Shown in pieces: positions 38,099-46,789 of a DNA stretch of 61,529 nt. The position numbers and the translations under genes were made by a program. Positions within the stretch are counted from its first letter, which is position 1; every line of letters starts with the position of its first letter. The notes beneath the pieces are model-generated. The model had not been told where the DNA came from and made no database searches. It saw only the letters and a list, made by a program, of their open reading frames with translations. This DNA comes from Catenulispora sp. (GTDB lineage Bacteria; Actinomycetota; Actinomycetes; Streptomycetales; Catenulisporaceae), in assembly GCA_013361685.1 (NCBI GenBank), contig JABFXP010000022.1:1-61529 (forward strand), written 5' to 3'.

Positions 38099-38141
38099 CG
38101 AAGATGAAGCCGTTCGAGCCGGCCGTCTACAGCACCGCCCG

Positions 38142-38822
38142 CTACCGATCCTCGCCGTGGATCGCGACCGCATCGACTTCAGGCAGCCGGCGATCGTCGG
38201 CGGACTTCGGCGCCAGCCGGGTCACGGCCTGCGGCATCGGGCCGATCGTGAGGACTCGCACTTGCGCGCCGATAGTGATCGCGGCGAAGGAAGCGACGTC
38301 CGGCACCTGCTCAGGAAGAACGATGCCGTGCGCACCGGCCGACAGCTCTCCGTCGAACACCTGCATCGAGGTGCTGGTCGGCTCCGGCGGCGTGAACGAT
38401 GTACCCCACAACGCCTCGACGGTGACGTGCTCCGCGTCGCCGAGTGTGATCCGCAAGGTTCGCTGAGACTCGTCATAAGTGACGTCGCCGACGTCGCCAG
38501 CGTCACCACGTACTGCGGCTTCGACTTGGGCGGCGATAACCCCCGGGATGCCAGCCAAGCCTTGGACCACGGCGATCCGTGGATTGCGCCTGGTGATCTC
38601 CTCGCGCAGGCGCTGCTTGGTGTCCGGCGGCACCATGCCGCCGAAGACCAGTACGTCGAGGTTGGCTACGTCGTAATCGCTGAGGATCTGGTCGAACTGA
38701 TTGGTGGCGTCAGCACGATAGCCCTTGTCACGCAGCAACCGAGCCGCCGCTATCAGCACACTGGGACTGCGCCCGGCTATCAGCACACGAGCAGCTTCGG
38801 TCGCGGTCTCTTCGCTCTTCAT
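38142..38822 (-). CDS. receiver-like protein coupled to an MFS exporter
   Basis: 226 aa. Residues about 10-95 look like a CheY-type alpha/beta domain ('ARVLIAGRSPSVLIAAARLL', 'LDVLVFGGMVPPDTKQRL', 'RIAVVQGLAGIPG'), but the strand that normally carries the phosphorylated Asp reads VFGGM, so it cannot be phosphorylated in the standard way. The C-terminal about 100 residues ('TYDESQRTLRITLGDAEHV') are beta-rich and unassigned. Its ATG overlaps the stop of the MFS gene (ATGA). A regulatory or scaffold role for the transporter is only a guess. Confidence 0.6.
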   Translation of the reverse strand: MKSEETATEAARVLIAGRSPSVLIAAARLLRDKGYRADATNQFDQILSDYDVANLDVLVFGGMVPPDTKQRLREEITRRNPRIAVVQGLAGIPGVIAAQVEAAVRGDAGDVGDVTYDESQRTLRITLGDAEHVTVEALWGTSFTPPEPTSTSMQVFDGELSAGAHGIVLPEQVPDVASFAAITIGAQVRVLTIGPMPQAVTRLAPKSADDRRLPEVDAVAIHGEDR

Positions 38823-40318
38823 CGGTTCTCCTGGGAGATGACGAGATCAGATACAGCCAGCGCCTGATCTCCTGCGGGTTCGGCCGACTGATGGGCCGGG
38901 TCTTCATGGGTGTTCTTGGTCGCTAGCGCGATCAGCGCTGACGCCGCCGCGAACGCGGCTCCAGCAGCCAGGGCGTAGTGCATGCCCGAAGTGGTGGCCT
39001 CCGGCACCGCCGTCCCCGAACCGAGCAGGTGATGGACTCGCGCCGCGCCGACAGCGGAGAACACAGCCAGCCCGAGCGCCCCACCGATCTGCTGCGAGGA
39101 GTTGAGCAGCGCCGCCGCCAGCCCGGCCCGTCCCGGCTCGACACCGGCGTTCGCGGCGGTGGTCACGCCGACGAAGACCGGACCGATACCGAACGCGACC
39201 AGCAGCAGACCGGGAAGGATATGCGCGACGTACCCGCCCTGGACGGGAGCACGGCTCAGCAGAAGCAGTCCGCCGGCCACCACCAGGGCACCCGCCATGA
39301 TCACTGGACGGCTGCCAAGCTTGGTCAACAATTTGGAGCCGATCCCGGCCGAGACACCGATAGCGAAGGTGAGCGGCAGGTACGCCGCCCCGGCGACGAT
39401 CGGCGAGTAGCCCAGGACGTTCTGCATGTACAGGGTCAGGAAGTAGAACATTGAGAGCATCCCCGCGAAGCCGATGAGCCCTGTCAGGTTCGCCGCCGCC
39501 AGTCCCGGTACGCGGAAGATGTCCAGCGGCAGTATCGGATCCGAGACGGTTCGTTCGACGACCACGAACAGCGCCAGCACGCCGGCGGCGCCGAGCAACT
39601 CGACCCCCGTGGACGTGGCACGCCATCCCTGATCCGGCGCCTTGATGAGGCCGTAGACCAGCAGCAACATGCCGCCCGTGACAAGCACGGTGCCCAGAAC
39701 GTCGAACCGGTGGGTCCGCGCCGCGGGCGGGTCCTTGGGCAGGACCGCGAGAACGGCCGGGATGACCAGCGCACACGCGATCGGGTTGACGAACATGACC
39801 CATCGCCATCCGGGACCATCCGTCAGGACGCCCCCGAGCAGGATCCCGGCCGCCGAGGCGAGACCCGCGACACCCGCCCAGACGCCGAGCGCCCGCTGAC
39901 GGTCCTTCGTCGCGGTGAACGTGGTGGTGAGGGTGGACAGCGCGGCGGGAAGCATCAACGCGGCGCCGAGCCCCTGGACGAGCCGGGCGGCGATGAAGAC
40001 GCCCGCGCCACCGGCGAACCCGCCGGCGAGCGAGGCGAGCCCGACCAGCGCCGTACCGGCCAGCAGCATGTTGCGACGGCCGAGCAGGTCCGCCAGCCGG
40101 CCGCCGAGAAGCATGAACCCGCCGTACGTCAGCAGATAGGCGGAGGGCACCCATTGCAGGCTCTGCGTCGAGAAGTGCAGCGAGCGCAGGATGTGCGGCA
40201 GCGCGACGTTCGTGATGGACGCGTCGATGAAGTCGAGCAGCGCGACGGAGCACAGCAGCGCGAGGATCCGTCTGCCACGCCCGCTGTCCAGCGTCAGAGA
40301 TTCGGGAACGGTCGACAC
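38819..40318 (-). CDS. MFS drug exporter, EmrB/QacA (DHA2) type, 14 TM
   Basis: 499 aa from GTG 40318 (GGAGGT just upstream; the frame runs further but across the operator). Fourteen hydrophobic helices. Motif A is 'GGRLADLLGRRNMLLAG' and 'VQGLGAALMLPAALSTLTT' is the DHA2 motif C-like region. Typical role: proton-driven export of hydrophobic toxins or antibiotics. Divergent from a MarR gene across three operator-like palindromes, which suggests substrate-inducible expression. Confidence 0.9.
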   Translation of the reverse strand: MSTVPESLTLDSGRGRRILALLCSVALLDFIDASITNVALPHILRSLHFSTQSLQWVPSAYLLTYGGFMLLGGRLADLLGRRNMLLAGTALVGLASLAGGFAGGAGVFIAARLVQGLGAALMLPAALSTLTTTFTATKDRQRALGVWAGVAGLASAAGILLGGVLTDGPGWRWVMFVNPIACALVIPAVLAVLPKDPPAARTHRFDVLGTVLVTGGMLLLVYGLIKAPDQGWRATSTGVELLGAAGVLALFVVVERTVSDPILPLDIFRVPGLAAANLTGLIGFAGMLSMFYFLTLYMQNVLGYSPIVAGAAYLPLTFAIGVSAGIGSKLLTKLGSRPVIMAGALVVAGGLLLLSRAPVQGGYVAHILPGLLLVAFGIGPVFVGVTTAANAGVEPGRAGLAAALLNSSQQIGGALGLAVFSAVGAARVHHLLGSGTAVPEATTSGMHYALAAGAAFAAASALIALATKNTHEDPAHQSAEPAGDQALAVSDLVISQENR

Positions 40319-40329
40319 GCGACCTCCAG

Positions 40330-40385
40330 TGTTGGCATGACCAATGTTGGCCTCGCCAACATAGCAGGTGTTGGCCGCACCAACA
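40330..40385. promoter_or_regulatory. three MarR-type operators in the MFS/marR divergent promoter
   Basis: TGTTGGC-CTC-GCCAACA (40345-40361) is a perfect palindrome. TGTTGGCCGCACCAACA (40369-40385) is nearly perfect, and a weaker TGTTGGC...CCAAT copy starts at 40330. Together they fill the 84-bp gap between the start codons. Confidence 0.8.
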
Positions 40386-40402
40386 ACGGATAGGCTGAAC
40401 CC

Positions 40403-40852
40403 ATGCCCGTGCATCACGACCGGATCGGCCGCACCCCCGACCGGGTCAAGGACCGCCCGACCTGGCTCATCAGCCGCGTCCACGCACGCTCCTCGGCGCT
40501 GCTGGCCGCCGGCTTCGAAACCCGCGGCGAGGGCCTGCGCGGCTACCACTACCGCCTGCTCGCGGCCCTCGACCAATGGGGCCCCACCAGTCAGGCCGAC
40601 CTCGGCCGCGCCACCGGCATCGACCGCAGCGACGTCACGGCCGCCCTGACCGACCTGGAGTCACGCCACCTCGTCGACCGCAAAGTCGACCCCCACCACA
40701 AACGCCGCAACGTCGTCACCCTCACCCCCGAGGGCACCAAAGCCCTGCTCCACCTCGACGAAGTCCTCGACGAGATCCAGGCCGCAGTCCTCGCTCCCCT
40801 GACCGCCGCACAACAACGGCAGCTCCTCGACCTCCTGTCACGCATCGCCTGA
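40403..40852 (+). CDS. MarR-family transcriptional regulator
   Basis: 149 aa, usual MarR length. Winged helix: 'LAALDQWGPTSQADLGRATG', recognition helix 'DRSDVTAALTDLESRHLV', wing 'RKVDPHHKRRNVVTLTPEG', then a long C-terminal dimerisation helix. Most likely represses itself and the divergent MFS exporter by binding the TGTTGGc/gCCAACA sites between them, with release by the exported compound. The 212 bp downstream, before the GNAT stop, hold no supported gene. Confidence 0.9.
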   Translation: MPVHHDRIGRTPDRVKDRPTWLISRVHARSSALLAAGFETRGEGLRGYHYRLLAALDQWGPTSQADLGRATGIDRSDVTAALTDLESRHLVDRKVDPHHKRRNVVTLTPEGTKALLHLDEVLDEIQAAVLAPLTAAQQRQLLDLLSRIA

Positions 40853-41064
40853 CGCCGACAGTCGCCATAGGCCGTTTCCGTCCCGCCACCACCGCAGTAC
40901 GGTGCCAGGCCCAGCTGATCGCTTTGGCATCCGCGATCTCAGCGGACGTTTGGCGGACGTGAGCCAGTCGGACCGGCTCTCAGAGGCACGGCGATCGCAA
41001 CGGCATACGACGGGGAAGGCATCCGAGGGATGTGGACTAACCGGAAGGCTCGCCGATCGGTCGA

Positions 41065-42042
41065 TCAGGCAAGCGGCTTGCGGTAACGGACGTACTCGTT
41101 GCGGCGCTGGAACCCCACGCTCTCGTAAAGATCGAAGGATCGATGCGGGTTCGCCGTGCCCGTGAACAGCCGCGCGGTCGTCGCACCTTGCTCGTGAAGG
41201 CTTCGCAGCCCGTCCAGCAGCAGGGCCCGGCCGATTCCCAGGCGCCGATGGTCCGCCCGGACGCTCAGCTCCTCGACCTCGCCCACGTCGTGGCGGCGGA
41301 GGGAGCACAGGGCGACGCCGACCATGTCCCGCCCGTTCCATGCGGCTCTCCAGCATGCCGGGTCGGCGTTGTCGACAAAGTCCTGGAAAGGCCATTGCGG
41401 AGTGAAACCGGCATCCGCATAGGAATCGACGACTGTTCTCCAGGCCGCACGGTAGTCGCTCGTCCCGATCGGCCCCGTCCGCATCCCTGGCGGCAGTTCA
41501 CCGCCGCCGTCGGGCAACAACCTCAGATCGCCCAGTCCCAGCTCGACCAGGCTGAAGACGCGTCGGTAGCCGGCTGTCAGCAGCAGCGACGTGGCGTCCT
41601 GCTCGGAGGCCATGGCGTTCGCGCCGATCACTGCCGTGCGTACCGTTCCGTGCTGTTCGACGAGCCGACGGATCCGCCCTTCCGCCCAGTCCAGCATGGC
41701 TGAGCCGATGCCTTGGCGACGATGCTCGGGCAGGAGATAGCCGCGATGCAGATATAGCCACGTATCGTCCCGCTCCTGCCACCACCGGATCGTCGCGTAG
41801 CCGACGACGCTCCCGGCGTGCATCACAAGGACCTGGTTCTTGGACGGTTCCTCCACCTTGGCGGAGGCTTCGGCGATCTCTGCCGCTGTCGGAAGTCCTT
41901 CCACGACCGAGTGGGCATCGACCCGGTCCCGCTCCGCACAGCCCAGCCGCACCGCGACCATGGCACCGTGGTCTTCACTGCCGCGATACGGCCGGAAACC
42001 GAACCCGGCCGGTAGGTCCCGTCCTGGCACCCCGTCACCCAT
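41065..42042 (-). CDS. tandem GNAT N-acetyltransferase
   Basis: About 325 aa with two GNAT folds. The first has acetyl-CoA loop 'YLLPEHRRQGIGSAML'; the second has 'LSVRADHRRLGIGRALLLDG'. The closing 'GTANPHRSFDLYESVGFQRR' is typical of mycothiol-synthase-like double GNATs. ATG 42042 is chosen because the longer start at 42084 falls inside the transposase relic; that ATG remains possible. Substrate unknown. Last of a leftward run with APH and CapA genes. Confidence 0.85.
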   Translation of the reverse strand: MGDGVPGRDLPAGFGFRPYRGSEDHGAMVAVRLGCAERDRVDAHSVVEGLPTAAEIAEASAKVEEPSKNQVLVMHAGSVVGYATIRWWQERDDTWLYLHRGYLLPEHRRQGIGSAMLDWAEGRIRRLVEQHGTVRTAVIGANAMASEQDATSLLLTAGYRRVFSLVELGLGDLRLLPDGGGELPPGMRTGPIGTSDYRAAWRTVVDSYADAGFTPQWPFQDFVDNADPACWRAAWNGRDMVGVALCSLRRHDVGEVEELSVRADHRRLGIGRALLLDGLRSLHEQGATTARLFTGTANPHRSFDLYESVGFQRRNEYVRYRKPLA

Positions 42043-42076
42043 GACCGGATGGTCTCGAACTTCCAGGCCGATCCGC

Positions 42077-42160
42077 CACTGCATTCACGCCGCGGTCGTC
42101 GGCCCAGACATAGACGAAGTCCAGCTCCGACAGGTCACGGGCCTGGAACCCCTTGTGGTC
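42077..42160 (-). pseudogene. relic of an IS256/Mutator-type transposase
   Basis: In one minus-strand frame this stretch reads HKGFQARDLSELDFVYVWAD followed by DRGVNAV. This is recognisably the conserved IS256 transposase segment (consensus of the form HxxFxxRDLSExDFVYVWADGxHVN). The DDE Asp of 'VWAD' is retained, but the reading breaks off within a few residues and no transposase sequence is seen on either side. It lies in the gap between the GNAT and APH genes. Inverted repeats were not found. Confidence 0.7.
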
Positions 42161-42191
42161 CTCGCTCGCTTGACCGCGCAAAGCAATGCCT

Positions 42192-43283
42192 TCACAGCTC
42201 AACTGTGTCAGCCCACTGAGCAAGAAGTTCCGCCAGCGGCTTGATGCGCTCAAGCTCTTCGGCTGCCGCGTCGTCCTGATCGGAGGATGCTCCGTCAGCA
42301 GCGCCACGAACTGCGGATCCGATCACCAGCGCGCCGAGCCAGCTGTACTTGGCGGCGCCGCAGGCAGCGATCCCGGCACGGGCCTCGTCCGCAGAACCGT
42401 CCCAGCCGCCGTCCGCCAGACCCGCGATGTATCCGTCGCAGACCGCCTCGACGATATACGGCAGCTGCGCGATATCGATCAGGCCATCGGTGACACTGTC
42501 GATGATCAGGTTGGCCGGATCCTCGCCGACGGCTCCCTCACCGACGAACGCCCAGTCAATCAATACAGAGCCGCCGGAGTCGTCCTCGATGAAGTTGGCG
42601 GGCCACAGGTCGAGGTGGCACAGCGTGCGCGGAAAAGCCTCCGCCGCAGCCACCACCGCCGTCCGCGACTCCCACAGCCGACGCAGCGAGCGCCTCATCT
42701 TCGCCGGCCACACGCGGGCGATCGAGTGGTCCCAGTCGACGTCGTCGATGAAAACCTCACTGTGCGGACCGCCGCTGACATATTGCGCCAGCCAGCGCCG
42801 GGAGAGCCAAGGCAGTTCAGCGGCCGGCGGCACCTGCTTGACCCACCGTGCCTGACCGACACCGAGCTCGTGCCCGAAGCGGCCGAGCCGACCGACCGAC
42901 ACGTCGAAGCCCGAACGCCCGCCGACGTCCTCAAGCCACAGCTCGATCGAACCATCCGCCCGAGTCTCGACTGCCAACAGACTGGGCGCGCGAATACCCG
43001 CCTGCCGGAAAGCGGAGTTCGCGAAGCAGGACTCGTACGCCGCAACCTCACGCCGCCAGTAGTTGAAGTGGTCGGGCGCCTCGCTCGTCGGCCAAGCACA
43101 GCTACCACCCTCGTGGTCCGCCACCGGTGGCCGCAGTACTTTCAGGATCCTGCTTTCCTCCCACCCGTCCTCTCCTCCAGGCACCCGGAAGGTCCCACCC
43201 GACGCGGCGTTCTCCGTGTTGAACGGCAAGGCAATGTGCTGCTCATCGACCCCTGGAACCTGCGTGCCTTCATTCACCGGCAC
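42192..43283 (-). CDS. aminoglycoside phosphotransferase-fold protein
   Basis: 363 aa, GTG start with AGGAGG (43277 is a second possible GTG). The kinase-like catalytic loop is 'LCHLDLWPANFIEDD' (HxDxxxxN) and the metal-binding Asp lies in 'VLIDWAFVGEG' (IDW). The N-terminal lobe is divergent and contains 'WRREVAAYES'. APH-fold proteins phosphorylate antibiotics, choline or other small molecules; nothing identifies the substrate. Follows CapA with a 39-bp gap. Confidence 0.85.
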   Translation of the reverse strand: MPVNEGTQVPGVDEQHIALPFNTENAASGGTFRVPGGEDGWEESRILKVLRPPVADHEGGSCAWPTSEAPDHFNYWRREVAAYESCFANSAFRQAGIRAPSLLAVETRADGSIELWLEDVGGRSGFDVSVGRLGRFGHELGVGQARWVKQVPPAAELPWLSRRWLAQYVSGGPHSEVFIDDVDWDHSIARVWPAKMRRSLRRLWESRTAVVAAAEAFPRTLCHLDLWPANFIEDDSGGSVLIDWAFVGEGAVGEDPANLIIDSVTDGLIDIAQLPYIVEAVCDGYIAGLADGGWDGSADEARAGIAACGAAKYSWLGALVIGSAVRGAADGASSDQDDAAAEELERIKPLAELLAQWADTVEL

Positions 43284-43322
43284 TCCCCTCCTATGTAGAG
43301 CAGCCCAAGCACTGCCCCCGCC

Positions 43323-44468
43323 TCACAAGACGAGCGTCAGCATCCCGTCGGTTCTGCTCTCGAACCGCGTCTTGAAGCGTTCGCTCGTCTCCTCCAGCAC
43401 CCGCTCCAGCCACAAAACGTCCTCAGGCGCCGCGTGTTCAAGCCGCATCCGCCGCGCCCGCACCACCCGCATAGCGAGCCCGGCCAACTCCCCGCTGGCC
43501 TGGTGCACGGTCGGGAAGTACAGCAAGCGCAGATCGCCGCGGAACTCCTCCTGCCCGGAAATGCCCTCATAGTCGTTGATCAGGTCCCCGCAGCCGTACA
43601 AGATGAGCCGCTGCCGATAGACCTCGATCGGCCGAGGGTGATGCGACGAATGCCCATGAACGATGTCCACGCCGCCGTCGACGAGCCTGCGGGCGAAGCG
43701 GACCTGATCGCGGGACACCTCCCATCCCCAGTTCGAGCCCCAATGCAGGGAGACGACGCAGATGTCGCCGGGTTGGCGCACAGCGCTCAGACGCCCGACG
43801 ATCTCGTCGGCCACAGTGTCCGCCAGGCTCGGCACGAACCAGACACCGGGACGGTCTGCCCCCGCGGCCCAGCTGTCCGGGACGCCGGCCGATGCCATCG
43901 CGCAGGCCAGAACGATGATCCGCCCGCTCGCACCCGGCACGGGCACCAGCACGGGCCGCCGGGCCTCCTCCAAGTCCTCCCCCGCACCAACCGTGGCCAG
44001 CCCCGCCACGGCCAGCGTGCTGAGCGTGCTGCTCAGGCCGGGCCGGTCGAAGTCGAGCACGTGGTTGTTCGCCAGCACGCACACGTCCGGCCGGGCGACG
44101 GTGACCGCCGGCAGGTTCAGCGGGTTCATGCGGTAGTGGATGGCCTTGCCCTGCACGAAACTGTCCGCGGTGGTCACCGCGGTCTCCAGGTTGATCACCG
44201 AGACGTCGGGCGCCACCTGCGCCAGCGTGACGAGCGCGTCACCCCAGATCCACTCGAACCCGGCCGGCTGGGGAACCGGCCCGTTGACCGCCTCGGCCAG
44301 CTCCACATACCGCCGCGCGTCCCGAACCCAGTTCTCCCGCAGCAGCGCATCCCCCGGATGCGGCAGGATCTGGTCGATCCCGCGCCCGGTCATGACGTCG
44401 CCGGCCAGGAACAACCGCACCGTGCCGTCCGCACGGCCGACAGTCGCCGGAGCCTGTCCATCGATCAT
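43323..44468 (-). CDS. CapA-family metallophosphatase-like protein
   Basis: 381 aa without signal peptide. CapA/PGA_cap signatures: 'RLFLAGDVMTGRGIDQILP' at the N-terminus, 'VSVINLETAVT', 'VCVLANNHVLDF' (the NNH motif), 'VSLHWGSNWGWE' and 'VHGHSSHHPRPIEVY'. These supply the metal ligands of a calcineurin-like fold. The family is linked to poly-gamma-glutamate capsule synthesis but is common in actinomycetes that lack a capsule operon. Heads the CapA-APH-GNAT gene run. Confidence 0.9.
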   Translation of the reverse strand: MIDGQAPATVGRADGTVRLFLAGDVMTGRGIDQILPHPGDALLRENWVRDARRYVELAEAVNGPVPQPAGFEWIWGDALVTLAQVAPDVSVINLETAVTTADSFVQGKAIHYRMNPLNLPAVTVARPDVCVLANNHVLDFDRPGLSSTLSTLAVAGLATVGAGEDLEEARRPVLVPVPGASGRIIVLACAMASAGVPDSWAAGADRPGVWFVPSLADTVADEIVGRLSAVRQPGDICVVSLHWGSNWGWEVSRDQVRFARRLVDGGVDIVHGHSSHHPRPIEVYRQRLILYGCGDLINDYEGISGQEEFRGDLRLLYFPTVHQASGELAGLAMRVVRARRMRLEHAAPEDVLWLERVLEETSERFKTRFESRTDGMLTLVL

Positions 44469-44573
44469 CGGGGGCCTTTCGCCTGCTACCGAGTCTACGG
44501 CCGAAGATCGTCGACGTCATCTGTCCGGTCAGGCTCCCGCACCCGCGGCGGATCCCGGACCTCCCCATAAAGA

Positions 44574-44606
44574 AGGCGGCCGGGCCACAGAAGGGCCCGA
44601 CCGCCT
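44574..44606 (-). terminator. terminator of the xylanase gene
   Basis: A 13-bp stem with one mismatch (44574-44586 with 44593-44606) lies 14 bp past the xylanase stop and is followed on the minus strand by TTCTTTAT. Confidence 0.75.
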
Positions 44607-44620
44607 GTCGCGTCAGCGAA

Positions 44621-46186
44621 TCAGCTGCACGCGGTTCCATTCAGTGTGAACGCCGTGGGGCTGCTGTCATTGGAGCCGAAGGTGCCCTGGAAGCCGAACG
44701 ACGTGCTGCCACCAGGAGCGATGCTGCCGTTGTAGGCGGCGTTGGTCGCCGTCACGTTCGCGCCGCTCTGGCTGGCGGTCGCGCTCCAGGCGTTGGTGAT
44801 CTTCTGGTCACCCGGGAAGGCCCAAGTCAGGGTCCAGCCGTTGACCGCGGTCGTACCGGTGTTGGCGATCGTCACATTCGCGGTGAACCCGCCGGGCCAT
44901 TCGGAGCTCCGGTCATAGGTCACATGGCAGACCCCTGTGGTACCCCCGCCGCTGATCGACCAGGTAAACGTCGCCGAACCGGAGCCGCTGGCATCGCTCG
45001 CGGTCACCGTGACGTTGGAAGTGCCGGAGGCAGTCGGAGTCCCGGAGATCAGACCCGAGGAACTGATCGACAGGCCCGCCGGCAATCCGGTGGCGCTATA
45101 GGTCAGAGTCTGACCCGCCGAATCCGTCGCCTGAATCTGAAGCGGACTGATGGCCGTGCCCACGGAGCCGGTCTGATTCCCGGGGTTGGTGACGGTCACC
45201 TGGGTCCCGGCCTCCGGGCTGATCACCCAAGTGAAGGTAGCCGTGCCCTTCGCCCCGGTGGAGTCGGTCGCCGTGACGGTGACCTGGTAGGACCCGGTAG
45301 TGGTCGGCGTACCCGAGATCAGCCCACTGCCACTGTCGATCGACAGACCCGGAGGCAGGCCGGAGGCGGAGTAGGCCAGGCTCTGCCCGGACGCCGAGTC
45401 CGAGGCGTGGACCTGCACGCTCACCGGCCGGCCGACCGTCGTGCTCTGGTTGCCCGGGCTGGTCACGGTCACCGTGTTCGTGACGGTGCCGCCGATGGTG
45501 ATGTTGGAGTTGCCGCTGCTCTGGTAGCCCTCGGTGGCCAGGATCATGTAGTTGAACTGGCCCATGTTCATGCCGTGGCTGGCCCAGGCGTCGAAGAAGT
45601 TGCCGGTGGTGATGGAGCCGCCGACACGCTTGGACTGCCGCACGGCCCAGTACTGGTTGAACGTGGCCGTGCCGATGATGGACGGCTGGTTGACCCGGGT
45701 GGTCTCGTAGATGTCGTAGGTGCCGCCGTCGCTGGTGACCGTGCCCTTGTACGTGCCGGTCGGCCGGTAGCTGCCCCAGCTGTCGGTGATGTAGTACTCG
45801 ACCAGCGGGTTGGTGGTCCATCCGTACAGCGACAGATAGCCGTTGCCGGAGGGGTTGAAGCTGCCGGAGTAGTCCACCGTCCGGCGACTACCGGTACTCC
45901 AACCCAGGCCACCCACGAAGTTGCCGGCGTTGCTCCAAGAGGTGCTGTAGTTGCCGGCAGAACCGAACGTCATGCAGGCCGAACCGGAGCCCTCAGTCCA
46001 GAACGAGTACCAGTACCCGTTGATGGTGTTGGTCTGGCTGGAGCACACGGTCGTCGCCGCACTGGCGGTGCCCGGCAGCAGCGCCATGACACCAGCCAGC
46101 ACCGCGGTACACAGAGCGCTGATCAGAAGGCTCATCCTGGTACGGCCGCGCCCGCGACGACTCGGACGCGTTGGAGCGTCATTCAT
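44621..46186 (-). CDS. secreted GH11 endo-1,4-beta-xylanase with Ig-like modules and CBM2
   Basis: 521 aa. Signal peptide ends ASA (residue 43). GH11 jelly-roll domain about 45-235: nucleophile Glu130 in '[12 protein letters not shown]' and acid/base Glu219 in '[14 protein letters not shown]'. Two putative Ig (He_PIG-like) modules follow, each with '[21 protein letters not shown]' or a close variant. A C-terminal family 2 cellulose-binding module ('[15 protein letters not shown]', '[11 protein letters not shown]') closes the protein with a Cys pair. Hydrolyses xylan outside the cell. Confidence 0.95.
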   Translation of the reverse strand: MNDAPTRPSRRGRGRTRMSLLISALCTAVLAGVMALLPGTASAATTVCSSQTNTINGYWYSFWTEGSGSACMTFGSAGNYSTSWSNAGNFVGGLGWSTGSRRTVDYSGSFNPSGNGYLSLYGWTTNPLVEYYITDSWGSYRPTGTYKGTVTSDGGTYDIYETTRVNQPSIIGTATFNQYWAVRQSKRVGGSITTGNFFDAWASHGMNMGQFNYMILATEGYQSSGNSNITIGGTVTNTVTVTSPGNQSTTVGRPVSVQVHASDSASGQSLAYSASGLPPGLSIDSGSGLISGTPTTTGSYQVTVTATDSTGAKGTATFTWVISPEAGTQVTVTNPGNQTGSVGTAISPLQIQATDSAGQTLTYSATGLPAGLSISSSGLISGTPTASGTSNVTVTASDASGSGSATFTWSISGGGTTGVCHVTYDRSSEWPGGFTANVTIANTGTTAVNGWTLTWAFPGDQKITNAWSATASQSGANVTATNAAYNGSIAPGGSTSFGFQGTFGSNDSSPTAFTLNGTACS

Positions 46187-46356
46187 ATGTGTACTTCCCT
46201 CTTGTCGTGTCCGTTTACCCCGCCGACACCCAGCGCGGCCGACTCACGGAATTCACAATGCGCGCACAGAAATAAGCCGCGCACGTTCTTCCACGCCCGC
46301 AATCGACATCACTGTGAGCCTGGCCGGCCACCATGTCAAGGCCCTTGAAAAGGTTT

Positions 46357-46369
46357 CGAAACTGTTTCG
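46357..46369 (-). promoter_or_regulatory. palindrome upstream of xylanase
   Basis: CGAAAC-T-GTTTCG is a perfect inverted repeat about 170 bp before the xylanase ATG. CGAA...TTCG pairs recur at 46491-46506 and 46512-46523. Xylan-responsive CGAAA-type repeats are known in streptomycetes. The 603-bp gap 46187-46789 otherwise holds only the MFS terminator. Confidence 0.45.
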
Positions 46370-46710
46370 ATACTCGATCTTGGGAATGCCATATTGAGGC
46401 GGCCACAGCGCCTGACGTGTAACTTTCAGACTCGGCACCCAATGATCCATATCTCACCATCAACCGAACGGCGAGGTAGACAGGCGCAAACGAAGCCCTT
46501 CCTTCGCCTTTCGAAGCGTTTCGACACTTCGGGACGCGTTGACACCGTCGATATCCTTCTGGCACCGTCGCAAGAATATGGACCACTGTCGCTAAGAGCG
46601 ATATTCAAGTGTGTCCCGGGGCTCGATTCGCCATGGCCGCTGTAAGGGCAGCTCGATATCGACAACGGTGCCGGTCCCGACGTCGGGGACGTCCACCCAG
46701 AGCAAGCATG

Positions 46711-46752
46711 AAAAACGCCAGAGAGCCGCCGACCTCCGGCGTCTCCCTGGCG
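46711..46752 (-). terminator. intrinsic terminator of the MFS gene
   Basis: A 16-bp stem with two mismatches (46716-46731 with 46737-46752) is followed on the minus strand by TTTTT (46715-46711), 38 bp after the MFS stop. Confidence 0.85.
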
Positions 46753-46789
46753 ACCTACCGAACTCTCCCCGCAACCGTTCCGCCGTCAT

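Noticed and set aside
40858-41060. Possible gene in the gap after marR
   Set aside because: Frames on both strands lack a credible start, motif or codon bias; overlaps the GNAT gene end only.
42035-42307. Whole 90-codon minus-strand frame containing the transposase relic as a gene
   Set aside because: Only the middle part matches a transposase; both ends are unrelated shadow sequence overlapping the GNAT and APH genes.
46215-46665. Short frames on both strands between the xylanase and the MFS gene
   Set aside because: Composition is unlike neighbouring proteins, no start site, and the region shows operator-like repeats and a terminator instead.
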